Assembly (NCBI GenBank): GCA_037127315.1
Contig: JBBBDQ010001935.1
Location: 2,336,001-2,400,000, forward strand
DNA from: Ascarosepion bandense
Taxonomy: Eukaryota; Mollusca; Cephalopoda; Sepiida; Sepiidae
Reading direction: 5' to 3'
Length of the DNA stretch: 64,000 bases
The notes under the pieces are model-generated. The model was given only the letters and a program-made list of their open reading frames with translations, searched no databases and was not told the origin of the DNA. The position numbers were made by a program, and so were the translations under genes. Each line of letters starts with the position of its first letter. Positions within the stretch are counted from its first letter, which is position 1. Below, piece by piece: positions 22,814 through 35,200 of this stretch.

Positions 22814-22933
22814 TGAACAGACAGACTGGGATAGATAGATAGATAGATATGAACAGAGACTGGGATAGATAGATAGATAGATATGAACAGAGACTGGGAT
22901 AGATAGATAGATAGATAAGTGAACAGAGACTGG

Positions 22934-22973
<40 letters not shown>

Positions 22974-23063
22974 TGAACAGAGACTGGGATAGATAGATAG
23001 ATAGATAGATATGAACAGAGACTGGGATAGATAGATAGATAGATAGATATGAACAGAGACTGG

Positions 23064-23131
<68 letters not shown>

Positions 23132-23284
23132 TGAACAGAGACTGGATAGATAGATAGATAGATATGAACAGAGACTGGATAGATAGATAGATAGATATGA
23201 ACAGAGACTGGGATAGATAGATAGATAGATAGATATGAACAGAGACTGGATAGATAGATAGATAGATAGATATGAACAGAGACT

Positions 23285-23316
<32 letters not shown>

Positions 23317-23368
23317 TGAACAGAGACTGGGATAGATAGATAGATAGATAGATATGAACAGAGACTGG

Positions 23369-23400
<32 letters not shown>

Positions 23401-23558
23401 TGAACAGAGACTGGGATAGATAGATAGATAGATAGATAGATATGAACAGAGACTGGGATAGATAGATAGATATGAACAGAGACTGGGATAGATAGATAGA
23501 TAGATAGATATGAACAGAGACTGGGATAGATAGATAGATAGATATGAACAGAGACTGG

Positions 23559-23594
<36 letters not shown>

Positions 23595-23608
23595 TGAACA
23601 GAGACTGG

Positions 23609-23648
<40 letters not shown>

Positions 23649-23742
23649 TGAACAGAGACTGGGATAGATAGATAGATAGATAGATATGAACAGAGACTGG
23701 GATAGATAGATAGATAGATAGATAGATATGAACAGAGACTGG

Positions 23743-23774
<32 letters not shown>

Positions 23775-23830
23775 TGAACAGAGACTGGGATAGATAGATA
23801 GATAGATAGATAGATATGAACAGAGACTGG

Positions 23831-23866
<36 letters not shown>

Positions 23867-23918
23867 TGAACAGAGACTGGGATAGATAGATAGATAGATA
23901 GATAAGAACAGAGAATGG

Positions 23919-23966
<48 letters not shown>

Positions 23967-24229
23967 TGAACAGAGACTGGGATAGATAGATAGATAGATA
24001 GATATGAACAGAGACTGGGATAGATAGATAGATAGATAGATATGAACAGAGACTGGGGATAGACAGATAGATAGATAGATATGAACAGAGACTGGGATAG
24101 ATAGATAGATAGATATGAACAGACTGGGATAGATAGATAGATAGATATGAACAGAGACTGGGATAGATAGATAGATAGATATGAACAGAGACTGGGATAG
24201 ATAGATAGATAGATATGAACAGAGACTGG

Positions 24230-24285
<56 letters not shown>

Positions 24286-24299
24286 TGAACAGAGACTGG

Positions 24300-24331
<32 letters not shown>

Positions 24332-24345
24332 TGAACAGAGACTGG

Positions 24346-24377
<32 letters not shown>

Positions 24378-24615
24378 TGAACAGAGACTGGGATAGATAG
24401 ATAGATAGATAGATAGATATGAACAGAGACTGAGATAGATAGATAGATAGATATGAACAGAGACTGGGATAGATAGATAGATAGATAGATAGATATGAAC
24501 AGAGACTGGGATAGATAGATAGATAGATATGAACAGAGACTGGGATAGATAGATAGATAGATATGAACAGAGAAAGGGATAGATAGATAGATAGATAGAT
24601 ATGAACAGAGACTGG

Positions 24616-24671
<56 letters not shown>

Positions 24672-24685
24672 TGAACAGAGACTGG

Positions 24686-24717
<32 letters not shown>

Positions 24718-24731
24718 TGAACAGAGACTGG

Positions 24732-24775
<44 letters not shown>

Positions 24776-26563
24776 TGAACAGAGACTGGGATAGATAGAT
24801 AGATAGATAGATATGAACAGAGACTGGATAGATAGATAGATATGAACAGAGACTGGGATAGATAGATAGATATGAACAGAGACTGGGATAGATAGATAGA
24901 TATGAACAGAGACTGGGATAGATAGATAGATAGATATGAACAGAGACTGGGATAGATAGATAGATAGATAGATAGATATGAACAGAGACTGGGATAGATA
25001 GATAGATAGATAGATATGAACAGAGACTGGATAGATAGATAGATAGATAGATAGATATGAACAGAGACTAGATAGATAGATAGATAGATAGATAGATATG
25101 AACAGAGACTGGGATAGATAGATAGATAGATATGAACAGAGACTGGGATAGATAGATAGATAGATAGATATGAACAGAGACTGGGATAGATAGATAGATA
25201 GATAGATATGAACAGAGACTGGGATAGATAGATAGATAGATATGAACAGAGACTGGGATAGATAGATAGATAGATATGAACAGAGACTGGGATAGATAGA
25301 TAGATATGAACAGAGACTGGGATAGATAGATAGATAGATATGAACAGAGACTGGGATAGATAGATAGATAGATATGAACAGAGACTGGATAGATAGATAG
25401 ATAGATAGATAGATATGAACAGAGACTGGGATAGATAGATAGATATGAACAGAGACTGGGATAGATAGATAGATATGAACAGAGACTGGGATAGATAGAT
25501 AGATAGATATGAACAGAGACTGGGATAGATAGATAGATAGATAGATATGAACAGAGACTGGGATAGATAGATAGATATGAACAGAGACTGGGATAGATAG
25601 ATAGATAGATAGATATGAACAGAGATCAGATAGATAGATATGAACTGACCAAGATAGATATGAACAGACCAAGATAGATAGATAGATAGATAGATATGAA
25701 CAGAGACTGGGATAGATAGATAGATAGATATGAACAGAGACTGGGATAGATAGATATGAACAGACCAAGATAGATAGATAGATATGAACAGAGACTGGGA
25801 TAGATAGATATGAACAGACCAAGATAGATAGATATGAACAGACCAAGATAGATAGATATGAACAGACCAAGATAGATAGATATGAACAGACCAAGATAGA
25901 TAGATATGAACAGACCAAGATAGATAGATAGATAGATAGATATGAACAGAGACTGGGATAGATAGATATGAACAGACCAAGATAGATAGATATGAACAGA
26001 CCAAGATAGAAGATAGATAGATAGATATGAACAGAGACTGGGATAGATAGATAGATAGATATGAACAGAGACTGGGATAGATAGATAGATAGATATGAAC
26101 AGAGACTGGGATAGATAGATATGAACAGACCAAGATAGATAGATAGATAGATAGATATGAACAGAGACTGGGATAGATAGATATGAACAGACCAAGATAG
26201 ATAGATATGAACAGAGACTGGGATAGATAGATATGAACAGACCAAGATAGATAGATATGAACAGACCAAGATAGATAGATATGAACAGACCAAGATAGAT
26301 AGATATGAACAGAGACTGGGATAGATAGATAAGAACAGACCAAGATAGATAGATATGAACAGACCAAGATAGATAGATATGAACAGACCAAGATAGATAG
26401 ATATGAACAGACCAAGATAGATAGATAGATAGATATGAACAGAGACTGGATAGATAGATATGAACAGACCAAGATAGATAGATAAGGAACAGACCAAGAT
26501 AGATAGATATGAACAGACCAAGATAGATAGATATGAACAGACCAAGATAGATATGAACAGACC

Positions 26564-26601
<38 letters not shown>

Positions 26602-27620
26602 TGAACAGAGACTGGGATAGATAGATATGAACAGACCAAGATAGATAGATAGATAGATAGATATGAACAGAGACTGGGATAGATAGATATGAACAGACCA
26701 AGATAGATAGATATGAACAGACCAAGATAGATAGATAGATAGATAGATATGAACAGAGACTGGGATAGATAGATAGATAGATATGAACAGAGACTGGGAT
26801 AGATAGATATGAACAGACCAAGATAGATAGATAGATATAGATAGATATGAACAGAGACTGGGATAGATAGATATGAACAGACCAAGATAGATAGATATGA
26901 ACAGACCAAGATAGATAGATATGAACAGACCAAGATAGATAGATATGAACAGACCAAGATAGATAGATATGAACAGACCAAGATAGATAGATATGAACAG
27001 ACCAAGATAGATAGATATGAACAGACCAAGATAGATAGATATGAACAGACCAAGATAGATAGATATGAACAAACCAAGATAGATAGATATGAACAGACCA
27101 AGATAGATAGATATGAACAGACCAAGATAGATAGATATGAACAGACCAAGATAGATAGATATGAACAGACCAAGATAGATAGATAGATAGATAGATAGAT
27201 ATGAACAGAGACTGGGATAGATAGATATGAACAGACCAAGATAGATAGATATGAACAGACCAAGATAGATAGATATGAACAGACCAAGATAGATAGATAG
27301 ATAGATAGATATGAACAGAGACTGGGATAGATAGATATGAACAGACCAAGATAGATAGATATGAACAGACCAAGATAGATAGATATGAACAGACCAAGAT
27401 AGATAGATAGATAGATAGATATGAACAGAGACTGGGATAGATATATATGAACAGACCAAGATAGATAGATATGAACAGACCAAGATAGATAGATATGAAC
27501 AGACCAAGATAGATAGATATGAACAGACCAAGATAGATAGATAGATAGATAGATATGAACAGAGACTGGGATAGATAGATAGATAGATAGATATGAACAG
27601 ACCAAGATAGATAGGACTTT
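22140..27620. repeat. 5.5 kb GATA-based satellite, two spacer types
   Basis: Runs of (gata)n alternate with the spacer 'tgaacagagactggga' across about 22370-25620, and with 'tgaacagaccaa' (24-bp unit) across most of 25640-27610, where some 'gagactggga' units are mixed in. The first and last 150 bp are diverged ('acagattgaaatag', 'tgaacaaactgagatcg'), while the interior is highly uniform. The minus strand has no stop codons in this repeat, giving artificial frames of up to 1771 codons made of [14 protein letters not shown]-type repeats. The same repeat lies inverted at 50655-51250. Confidence 0.97.
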
Positions 27621-27944
27621 GGTCAGTACAGATAGATAATTAACAGTCTAAATTCAGATAGAAAGATAACAACAGACTGAGATAAATTGGTTGGTTGATT
27701 CATTCATTATGTATTATCTACCTTTTTGCAGGTTATTTAAAGGTAGAAAAAACTTTTATTTTGTAAGATTTTATTTTGTGGGTTAGGGGATAATAATAAA
27801 TAGAATTTTGGTCCGTTTATCTCCTACAATGATTTGGATATGCAACAACTTTTTAAAAAATGTAAAAATACAACTAAAAACCAGATAGACAGAACTGGTC
27901 ACTTTAATGGAATTAAATCTTTAAATATACATTTTTTATATATA

Positions 27945-28655
27945 TAGAGTAGTAGTAGTAGGCCTCCGTTGGTCAGGGTTGATCATGGGTAGCATCCTAG
28001 TTGTCTGCTTGGCTGGAGCATTGGTGTCTGTGACTGTAGAAACCGATACGGGAGTGACAGTCTTTGTTGCAGAAACTGCATTTGTGTTTTGTTTTTGGTC
28101 TGTCGGGGCTGTCATTTTGCTTCCTGTGAACCCGTCACTCTATGACGATTTGTTTTAGTTGCGCCTCCCTTGATTTAAGTTGTTGGGCCAGGGTTCCTCT
28201 CCATTTGAACTGGTTGATTGCTATGCTTTCCCATGACTTCGCGTTGATGCCCACAGCCTTCATATTGCGTTTTGTGATGTCACGATACTGCAGTTGTGGC
28301 CTCCCAGTGGGTCTTCTTCCAGAGGCCAGCTCGCCATCCAGAAGGTCTTTTGGAATGCGACCATTTGGCATGCAGTGGACATGGCCTAGCCAGTGGAGTC
28401 TGTGCTGTTTAAGGAGTTTGAACATGGTAGGCAGACTGGCTTGAGACAAGACCTCAGTATTGGGCGCCTTGTCTTGCTATGAGATTCCCAACATAGTTGG
28501 ATACTTCTCACATGGAAGGTGTTCAGACATCTCTCTTGCCTGGCATACGTGGTCCATGTCTCATTGCCGTATAGCAGTGTACTGATGACACAGGCATTGT
28601 CCACTGCCATCTTTGTCTTCACTGTCAGCTTGGAGTTCGTCCGAACATGTGTTGT
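27945..28655 (-). pseudogene. LINE C-terminal fragment (second LINE clade)
   Basis: The minus-strand frames 28622-28386 and 28449-28135 are one protein broken by a frameshift. Features: 'STLLYGNETWTTYARQERCLNTFH', 'LLKQHRLHWLGHVHCMPNGRIPKDLL', 'GRRPTGRPQLQYRD', then after a stop a C-terminal finger-like 'CSFCNKDCHSRIGFYSHRHQC'. This is the typical C-terminal region of RTE/CR1-like endonuclease-RT LINEs annotated in many invertebrates; I am not sure of the clade. The 3' end runs into (cta)n and (ta)n. Confidence 0.8.
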
Positions 28656-28661
28656 GATATA

Positions 28662-29020
28662 TTTATTTGTTTAAATATTATTTTTAATGGATACTCATAT
28701 TTGAATAGATGCTCTGTTTTTTATAATTAAACAGCATATTTATTTCAATCTACTTGCCTGAATAATCAAGAAATCTTGTTAGGAAATGTTGTTTGATTGG
28801 AAGTCCCATATGGTTGAGTGGTCTAAGACACATCAGATCTAAAGAAGGTTACCTCTAGGGAATACAGGTTTGAATCCTGGCGAAGGATGCATATTTTCCG
28901 AACAAGATTTCTTGATTATTCAAGCCAGTAAATATAAATAAATATACTGCTTAATAAAAAAAGAACAGAGCATCTATTCAAATATGAGTATCCATTAAAA
29001 ATAATGCATAAACAAACAAA
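28662..29020. mobile_element. Foldback element with a tRNA-like core
   Basis: Arms 28662-28783 and 28898-29020 (about 120 bp) are inverted repeats with roughly 90% identity by eye. The loop contains a tRNA-like sequence with A box 'tggttgagtggtctaag' (28811-28827) and B box 'ggtttgaatcc' (28867-28877). It abuts the truncated LINE at 28655. Confidence 0.85.
28803..28891 (+). ncRNA. tRNA-like (Leu/Ser type) sequence in the foldback loop
   Basis: A/B-box spacing of about 55 bp implies a long variable arm, as in tRNA-Leu or tRNA-Ser. The T arm 'cagg-tttgaat-cctg' is good. The acceptor stem does not pair well and I cannot assign an anticodon, so it is probably a pseudogene or a Pol III promoter for the foldback unit. 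Confidence 0.5.
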
Positions 29021-29480
29021 TTAAAAATATGTTGGATTTAATCTATTTTGTAATGGATTTCATAAAATTTCACACACACACATTCTTGATGCATACTACC
29101 CATAAATCCTCTGACGAGAAGGGAAGCTTGATTGGGGGTAACAGGCAGTGATTTGTGACTCTTGCTATCTTACCATCATTTGATTTCTCTACCTACATTT
29201 ATTTACATTACAAATTAAACTATGCATAACTGACTATTAAGAGATGAAAAAAATTTGTGGATTTTGACATCATTTTAAATTTTTTTTTTTTTGTCCAAAT
29301 CCATGAATTTATTTACTTATGTTAAATCTCAAAAAAAAACATAATATAAAATTTAAAATTTACTAATTTTTATCCATAATGTTGAATGTGTAAAATCATT
29401 CAACTTTTTAGCAAGAAAAATCTCAACTTACCACAAAAACATTGCTGATTTATTTAAGATAGAATGATATGTTATGTCTG

Positions 29481-29686
29481 TCAGTTAAGCACACTTTGGG
29501 CGATCATTTCTGGAAAGAAACATGACTGACTGGGCAGAAAATTATCCTGCAGTAGGTTGCCCTTATTTTCTGCAGTAGACTGGTTGCTAGCCAAGGCTAT
29601 AAAGCCCAATCTGTTCTATTATTTAACCCATAACTGGAGGGAAGAGATGGATTAATACCTTTCCCAAGGGTATTTGTGCATAATGA
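29481..29686 (-). mobile_element. SINE-1 copy, head missing
   Basis: It contains the tail 'gtcagttaag', 'agaaacatgactgactgggcag', 'agccaaggctat' and 'taacccataactggaggg' on the + strand. It ends before the tRNA-like head at about 29686. Confidence 0.85.
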
Positions 29687-29849
29687 CATATCCCTAATTT
29701 GTATTTCATTTTTTCTAGTTGAATTGTTCATTTATATTGCATATGATTCATTATTGTGCATAATTGGGTTAGAATAAAATTTGTATTTATTTGTATGTAT
29801 GGTGGAGGGGTGTTCTTGTATCATAGATTTGGGAAACGGGCATGAGAAA

Positions 29850-30175
29850 TTTGCACCAGCATTTGGTAGTGACTCATATCGAAGAATTGGAAAGCTGAGT
29901 TTGAATTCCAGTTGAGCTCATTGCATTCACTTACATGCTAATACCCTTGGCAAAGTTATGAATCCATCACTTCCCCCTAGCTATGGGTAAATAGTAGGAC
30001 AGACTTGTTCCTATAGGGAATCAATCTAGGAGAAGGAAAAGTCCTACCTTGTAGCTCTAACTTTTGCACATTCCTGGTGCAAAAGGAGCTGGCAAGCCAT
30101 TGCATTGTTTTATCTTGAATGTCACCATGAACCACAATTGTAAGATGGAGGGGAATGCTGACCACGGCAGCACAA
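29850..30175 (+). mobile_element. tRNA-derived SINE, variant 3' body
   Basis: The head matches SINE-1 ('tttgaattccagttgagctc', 'ttcacttacatgctaataccc') but the 3' body has 'gaatcaatctaggagaaggaaaagtcc' in place of the usual block. The variant body recurs at 1705-1945, 14605-14805 and 62085-62250. Confidence 0.7.
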
Positions 30176-30235
30176 AATGTCCTAAATGAATGATGATGAT
30201 GAGTCTTTAAATATACTTTTTTTCAATTTGTAAAT

Positions 30236-30860
30236 CTACCATCCGCCCGTGTATTGAATACTGTTGCCATATCTGGTCAGGTGCCCCTGCTATTCACATC
30301 GGGGTGCTTGACAAAATCCAACGGAGAATCTGTAATGTGATCGATACCGACTTGGCAGTTCGGCTGCAGTCACTATCTCACCGGCGTGACGTGGCTTCCC
30401 TGTGCTTCTATAAATACTTTCACAGCTTCTGCTCCAATGAATTTAAATCACTGGTGCTCCCTACGTATGAATTTACACGTGCTACTAGACTAGCAACTAG
30501 GTCCCACCCTTTTACAGTGAAACCGATAAAATGTAACCACAATTTCTACTCTAGCAGCTTCTTTTCTGTGGGATTCTCTTCCATATATTTGCTTCCCCAA
30601 CAGCTACAATCTCCAGGAATTTAACTGTAAGGTCAATAGACATCTTCTATCACACTAACTCACATCCATTCTCTCAAGCTCTTTTTTGCCATCTACTCCA
30701 CCCCTATTCTCGGTATTCTTATCTGTCTATTACCCTCCTCCTGACATTTCCTATAACTAACCCCTCTTTCTCACTTTCCCCTATGTAACCTCCTGTGCAA
30801 CAGTGGCAGTAGAATGCTTTGCTTGGGGTAAAATGATTAAAAAAAAAAAAAAAAAAAAAT
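30236..30860 (+). pseudogene. APE-type LINE 3' end, 5'-truncated
   Basis: It starts in the 'STIRPCIEYC' region, includes 'LDKIQRRICNVIDTDLAVRLQSLSHRRDVASLC' (about 30304-30420), passes into the 3' UTR, and ends 'agaatgctttgcttggggtaaaatgatt' plus about 20 A. Frame breaks are few, so it is fairly recent. Confidence 0.88.
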
Positions 30861-31027
30861 CCATCTCATATTGTCAGTCTTTTACTGCTACACTGGCTTT
30901 GTAAACATCTTTGCATGGCCTACTAATTTCATAGCAAATACACTGCCACATGGCATCACCAGTTCAATGGAGGTAAACTAATTATCTCCCTTTCTTTGAT
31001 AATATTAAGACAATCTACACTAAAATT

Positions 31028-31341
31028 GCGGGGTGTGCGTTGTGGTGCAGTGAATATCGGCTCGGAACGAGAAATAAGGGAGCTGAGTTCGAATTCCAGT
31101 TGAATTCATTGCATTCACTTATGCACAAATACCCTTGGGAAAGGTATTAATCCGTCTCTTCCTTCCAGTTATGGGTTAAATAACAGGACAGATTGGGTTC
31201 TATAGCCTTGGTCGGCAACCAGTCTACCGCAGAAAGCAATGGCAACTTACTGCGGGATAATCTTCTGTCCAGTCAGTCATGTCTCTTTCGAGACATGATC
31301 GCCCAAGCGTGTTTCACGTGTGGCACTTAACTGACTGACTG
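31028..31341 (+). mobile_element. SINE-1, full length, 11-bp TSD
   Basis: The element is flanked by ACACTAAAATT at 31017-31027 and 31342-31352. The A-box region 'tggtgcagtgaatatcgg' lies near 31042 and the B box 'gagttcgaattcc' at 31085-31097. It has an intact central palindrome and a 'ctgactgactg' tail, total 314 bp. Confidence 0.95.
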
Positions 31342-31352
31342 ACACTAAAATT

Positions 31353-32129
31353 ATATACAAATATCCTTTTCCTTTTAATCAATTCACCCAATGCAAGGCA
31401 ATAAGGCCACTTAGACACAAGTGTCTAATGGAATTGAAAGAGAACAAAAAGCTTTTTGAAGGAACTGGAAACCCAATCCTAAACAAGAAACAAGGGATAA
31501 ACCTCCACCCTTGTTCAAATGACGGGGGAGAAGTGTAAACCAGGCAATAGGTGAACTTATTTATCCCTATTGGGGAAAAAAATAAAATGTAAATAAAGAT
31601 GGTAAATTAACTTACAGAGTTTTGGGTGGAAATGTTGCCAATAAGAAATAAGGATAAAAATAAAATAAGATAAAATTAAGAACAATGAGGTGGGGGGGGG
31701 GGCAGTGAGATTCCAGGTATGGGATTGACATTAAATAAATATGTGTACTTTGTTGAGAAAGGAACCTGTCAGCTGATTGATAATTAATGCGTTAATGATA
31801 TATGGTGTTTTGTTACCCCGAAATTTAAAAAAGATCTCGTAATTCCTAGTTTCTCCAACCCACAACTCTCCTGATGTAATGAGGTTGTGTGGCACATGGT
31901 GTGGTGCGGTTGAAGCTCAGTTGTTATTGAGGACAGATGCAAGGGGGCTATTCATTTTCAGAAATTCAGGGTGAATAATGCCAGGCGTGCAACAAAGGAA
32001 GTAAGATAAAATAAGTAAAAAGAAAGACAAAAGACCGACTAAGTTTTTATAGTAAACCAAAAAACGGTTTTTAACAATTTGGTCAGTGTCTAAAAATGAG
32101 AAACACATTAAAGGTTTACCAGCAAGAAC
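31353..32129. other. Non-coding, no recognised feature
   Basis: A G run lies at 31692-31702. No gene or boundary could be supported. Confidence 0.4.
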
Positions 32130-32600
32130 TTAGAATTTGTCTATATTTCTGAGATGAGGTAGTATTTACAGTATTTACATTATTTGAACAATGTCCTCAT
32201 CGTTGTTGACATTTGTACAATATTTCGGCTGTTGTATGCTCTGGCCTTCCTCAGGTGCTAGGAATTTCGAATCAAACCCTTTGTCTATATTTCTGAGATG
32301 AGGTAGTATTTATAGTATTTACATTATTCAAACTATTTTCCTCATCTTTGTTGACAGTTGTACAATATTTCGGCTGTTGTATGCTCCGGCCTTCCTCAGG
32401 TGCTAGGAATTTCAAATTGAACCATTTATTACAATCACTGGGGTATATCATCCTCATTTCTTGCGTAATGAGTTATCTCCCTCTAACCTTGCAAGTTGCT
32501 TGTTCACTGCTGTAGCCTGGTATTGAATTCACAACTCTTTTGGTCAAGTCACGGGAACTAACCAACGTCTATATCCACTGGGCTATGTGTCCTTAAAGAC
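32130..32600 (-). mobile_element. Family Y element with tRNA-like head and tandemly doubled body
   Basis: On the minus strand a tRNA-like head (about 32585-32480: A-box-like 'tagcccagtggatatag', B-box-like 'gtgaattcaatacc') leads into the body 'ccccagtgattgtaataaa', then 'cctgaggaaggccggagcatacaacagccgaaatattg', then 'aacaaagatgagg'. The body segment is repeated once (32280-32140). The structure suggests a Pol III-type retroposon. Confidence 0.75.
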
Positions 32601-32750
32601 ATATGGCGCAGTGGATATAGATCCCAGTGATTGTAATAAAGAGTTCAGTTCAAAATTCCTAGTACCTGAAGAAGGCTGGAGTGTACAATGGCTGAAACGT
32701 CGTACAAATGGTAACAAAGATGAGGACAATAGTTCGAATACTGTAAGAAG
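32595..32750 (+). mobile_element. Family Y partial copy, inverted relative to its neighbour
   Basis: It begins with a head piece 'atggcgcagtggatatag', then 'cccagtgattgtaataaa', 'cctgaagaaggctggagtg', 'ggctgaaacgtcgtac' and 'aacaaagatgagg'. With the preceding element it forms a head-to-head pair. Confidence 0.7.
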
Positions 32751-33284
32751 TTAGAAATATTTCAAAATGACTTTAGTCGTAAATTGTTGGATTTTGTGTT
32801 ATAGTTTAAATGTCAGGTCAGCGAAGAGTAGTAGATGGACTGCACTGAAGCAGGTTTTGGGAACAACTGACTTTTTCATTCAATTTGCTTAATTTTGGTG
32901 CCAACTGATGGATATAAATATCTGGATGAAAGATCTACACTTGCAAGACCATCTGACCGCATCAAATGATCCAGAACTCAGAGAAGTTTCATTCACAAAA
33001 ACAGATTCTGTTAATACTCACACATGTTTAAGTTTTAACTTATGCTAATTCATGACTGCATTTATCAACTAAAAATTGATTGGAAAATTAATTTATTCTA
33101 GTTACAACAGAAACTTTTCAGACACTTATTTTAAGGCAAGTTGGGAAATAAGTATTTCACATGCACTGCAAAAATGAGTAAAATTATTGCTGTATTTACC
33201 TATATGTATAGAAAGTATATATTTCAAAATAACATTATATATAAGTTTCAATTTTACAATATCTGGAAAAATCTCATTGACTAA

Positions 33285-33455
33285 AGGATGTGTGGCTGGG
33301 GTGATGGATAGTGACTCATGATGTGAAACTGAAGAACTGAGTTTGAATTCCAATTGGGTTCGTTATATTCACAATTGTGCAAATACCCTCAGGGAAGATA
33401 TGAATCCATCTCATCCTTGCAGCTATGGGTTTACTTGCAGGATTTGTATCTTGTT
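33285..33455 (+). mobile_element. Divergent SINE-1 head fragment
   Basis: It has 'ggatgtgtggctggggtgatggatag', 'gagtttgaattccaattggg', 'caaataccctcagggaa' and 'gcagctatggg'. This is a tRNA-like head with many substitutions. Confidence 0.65.
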
Positions 33456-33849
33456 ATTCTAAAAAAAAAATTGTTTATACAATATTCACTCACAAAAATA
33501 ATAATTTAAAAATTTTAATGATTCCCAAAGAATTGACAAGCTGGTTAAAAAAACAAAAAAAAAAAATCAATTTATGAAAAGAAATTCATGTAAAATTATA
33601 AATCATAACCATCATCACAATAGCAGCCAAAATATGGAAAACTAAGGAATATTCTACAGACAAAGATTCTGGATTTGGTTTTTGTATTGTAAAGGTAAAA
33701 GTTACAGAACCATCGGTAAAGAATCATCAGTATAGAATTATATCTGTCTGTGCCCTGTTAGATTGACAGTTTGCAAATAGAAGGTACTTCATTTGACCGT
33801 GAACTGTCTTTGATTTGGTGTTTTTTGAAAGATTTCTCTTTGGATTGTA

Positions 33850-34080
33850 AGAATGGTAAAAAAGCCACCAAGAATTACTTGTAAAGAATTAGTTGATCTC
33901 CAAACATCAAGTTATCGACAACACACTCTGCGAAACATGGCTTGCAGTCTTGTAGAAGATAGAAAATATCACTTCTGAAAAAGTTGTGTATGATGAGATG
34001 TCTGAAGTTTGCTCAGGAGCAATAAGTCAAATAACTAAAAGAAAAATATTCTTTGGGCATACAAGGTAGGACTATATTGC
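33850..34080 (+). pseudogene. Possible Tc1-type transposase N-terminal relic
   Basis: A short frame encodes 'VKKPPRITCKELVDLQTSSYR' and then 'TLRNM', which resembles the helix-turn-helix region of Tc1-like transposases (the family's 'R.T.KELV.L....VS..T.RR'). It contains stops soon after. The assignment rests on this short match only. Confidence 0.4.
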
Positions 34081-34094
34081 TTCAGTTCATGTTA

Positions 34095-34665
34095 TTAAAT
34101 TTGCTGTAGTAATAATGGGGGTTCAGTTTATTACTTCATGACAATATAAAAGCGATCCCCTACTTTATGCCCAGTAGAAGCCTTAATCATGTTTTCAACT
34201 ATTATATTCAGTCAGTTAAGTGCCATATGTGATACACGCTTTGGGAGATCATGTCTCGAAAGAGACATGACTGACTGGGCAGAAGATTATTCTGAGGTAG
34301 GTTGCCATTGCTTTCTGCGGTTGACTTGTTGCCAGCCAAGGCTATAGAACCCAATCTGTCCTGTTATTTGACTCATAGCTAGAAAGGAAAGATATGTATT
34401 ATATTATTATATAGTAATAAGTGGGGGATCGGTTTATTACTTCATAACAATATAAAACTGATCCCCCACTTTATGCCTAGTAGAGGCCTTAATCATATGT
34501 TCAACTATTATATTCAGTCAGTCAAGTGCCATACGTGAAACACGCTTGGGAGATCATGTCTCGAAAGAGACATGACTGACTGGGCAGAAGATTATTCCGC
34601 GGTAGGTTGCCATTGCATTCTGCAGTTGACTTGTTGCCAGCCAAGGCTATAGAACCCAATCTGAG
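34095..34665 (-). mobile_element. Tandemly duplicated composite: foldback block plus SINE-1
   Basis: Two copies, with a period of about 305 bp, of a foldback block ('gtgggggatc...gatcccccac' palindrome near 34421-34475) followed by a SINE-1 3' part (34211-34392 and 34515-34665). Both SINE parts lack the tRNA head. The same pairing in opposite orientation is at 19867-20150. Confidence 0.75.
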
Positions 34666-34810
34666 GCAGTGAAGTGGCAGCATAACTATACAATTCGGAT
34701 GCACACTTCTATTTGCTGACTACTGTTACTCTTATTTTGAATATATGATCGAATATTTCAATATACTGGTTGAACCTGGCTTCTTGTTTTCATGTCTTTT
34801 TAAACTTTAA

Positions 34811-35200
34811 AAAAATTTTTTTTAATCATTTCACCCCATGCAAGGCATTCCACTGCCACTATTGCGCATGGGGCTACATAGGGGAAGGTAAAGAGAAGGA
34901 GTGGTTAGACATAGGGAATGTCAGGAGGAAGGTGACAGATGAGTAAGGATACCGAGGATGAGGGTTGGGCAGATGGGAAGAGTGTTTGATAGAATGGGAG
35001 CAGGTTAGTGTGTTAGGAGGTGTCTATTGACCTTACATTTAAACTCCTGGAGATTGTAGCCGTTGGGGAAGCAATCGTGTGGAAGAGAATTCCACAGTCG
35101 GGAAGTGTGAGGAAAGAAACTGTTGGAGTAGAAGTTGCGGTTGTATTTTATCGGTTTCACTGTAAAAGGGTGGGATCTAGTTGCTAATCTAGTATCTATA
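34811..35200 (-). mobile_element. APE-type LINE 3' end, 5'-truncated
   Basis: Poly-A is seen as T at about 34811. The end 'ccccatgcaaggcattccactgcc', the 3' UTR, and coding remnants up to the 'cactgtaaaagggtgggat' region all match the minus-strand family order. Confidence 0.85.

Noticed and set aside
22216..27531. Minus-strand open frames of 1771, 1574 and 659 codons
   Set aside because: They lie wholly within the GATA satellite, occur in all three frames of one strand, and consist of the same short peptide repeats. The repeat has no stop codon on that strand, so the frames are automatic.
22140..27620. CRISPR-like array
   Set aside because: Regular repeats exist, but the 'spacers' are themselves repeated and the host is eukaryotic. 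It is a satellite.
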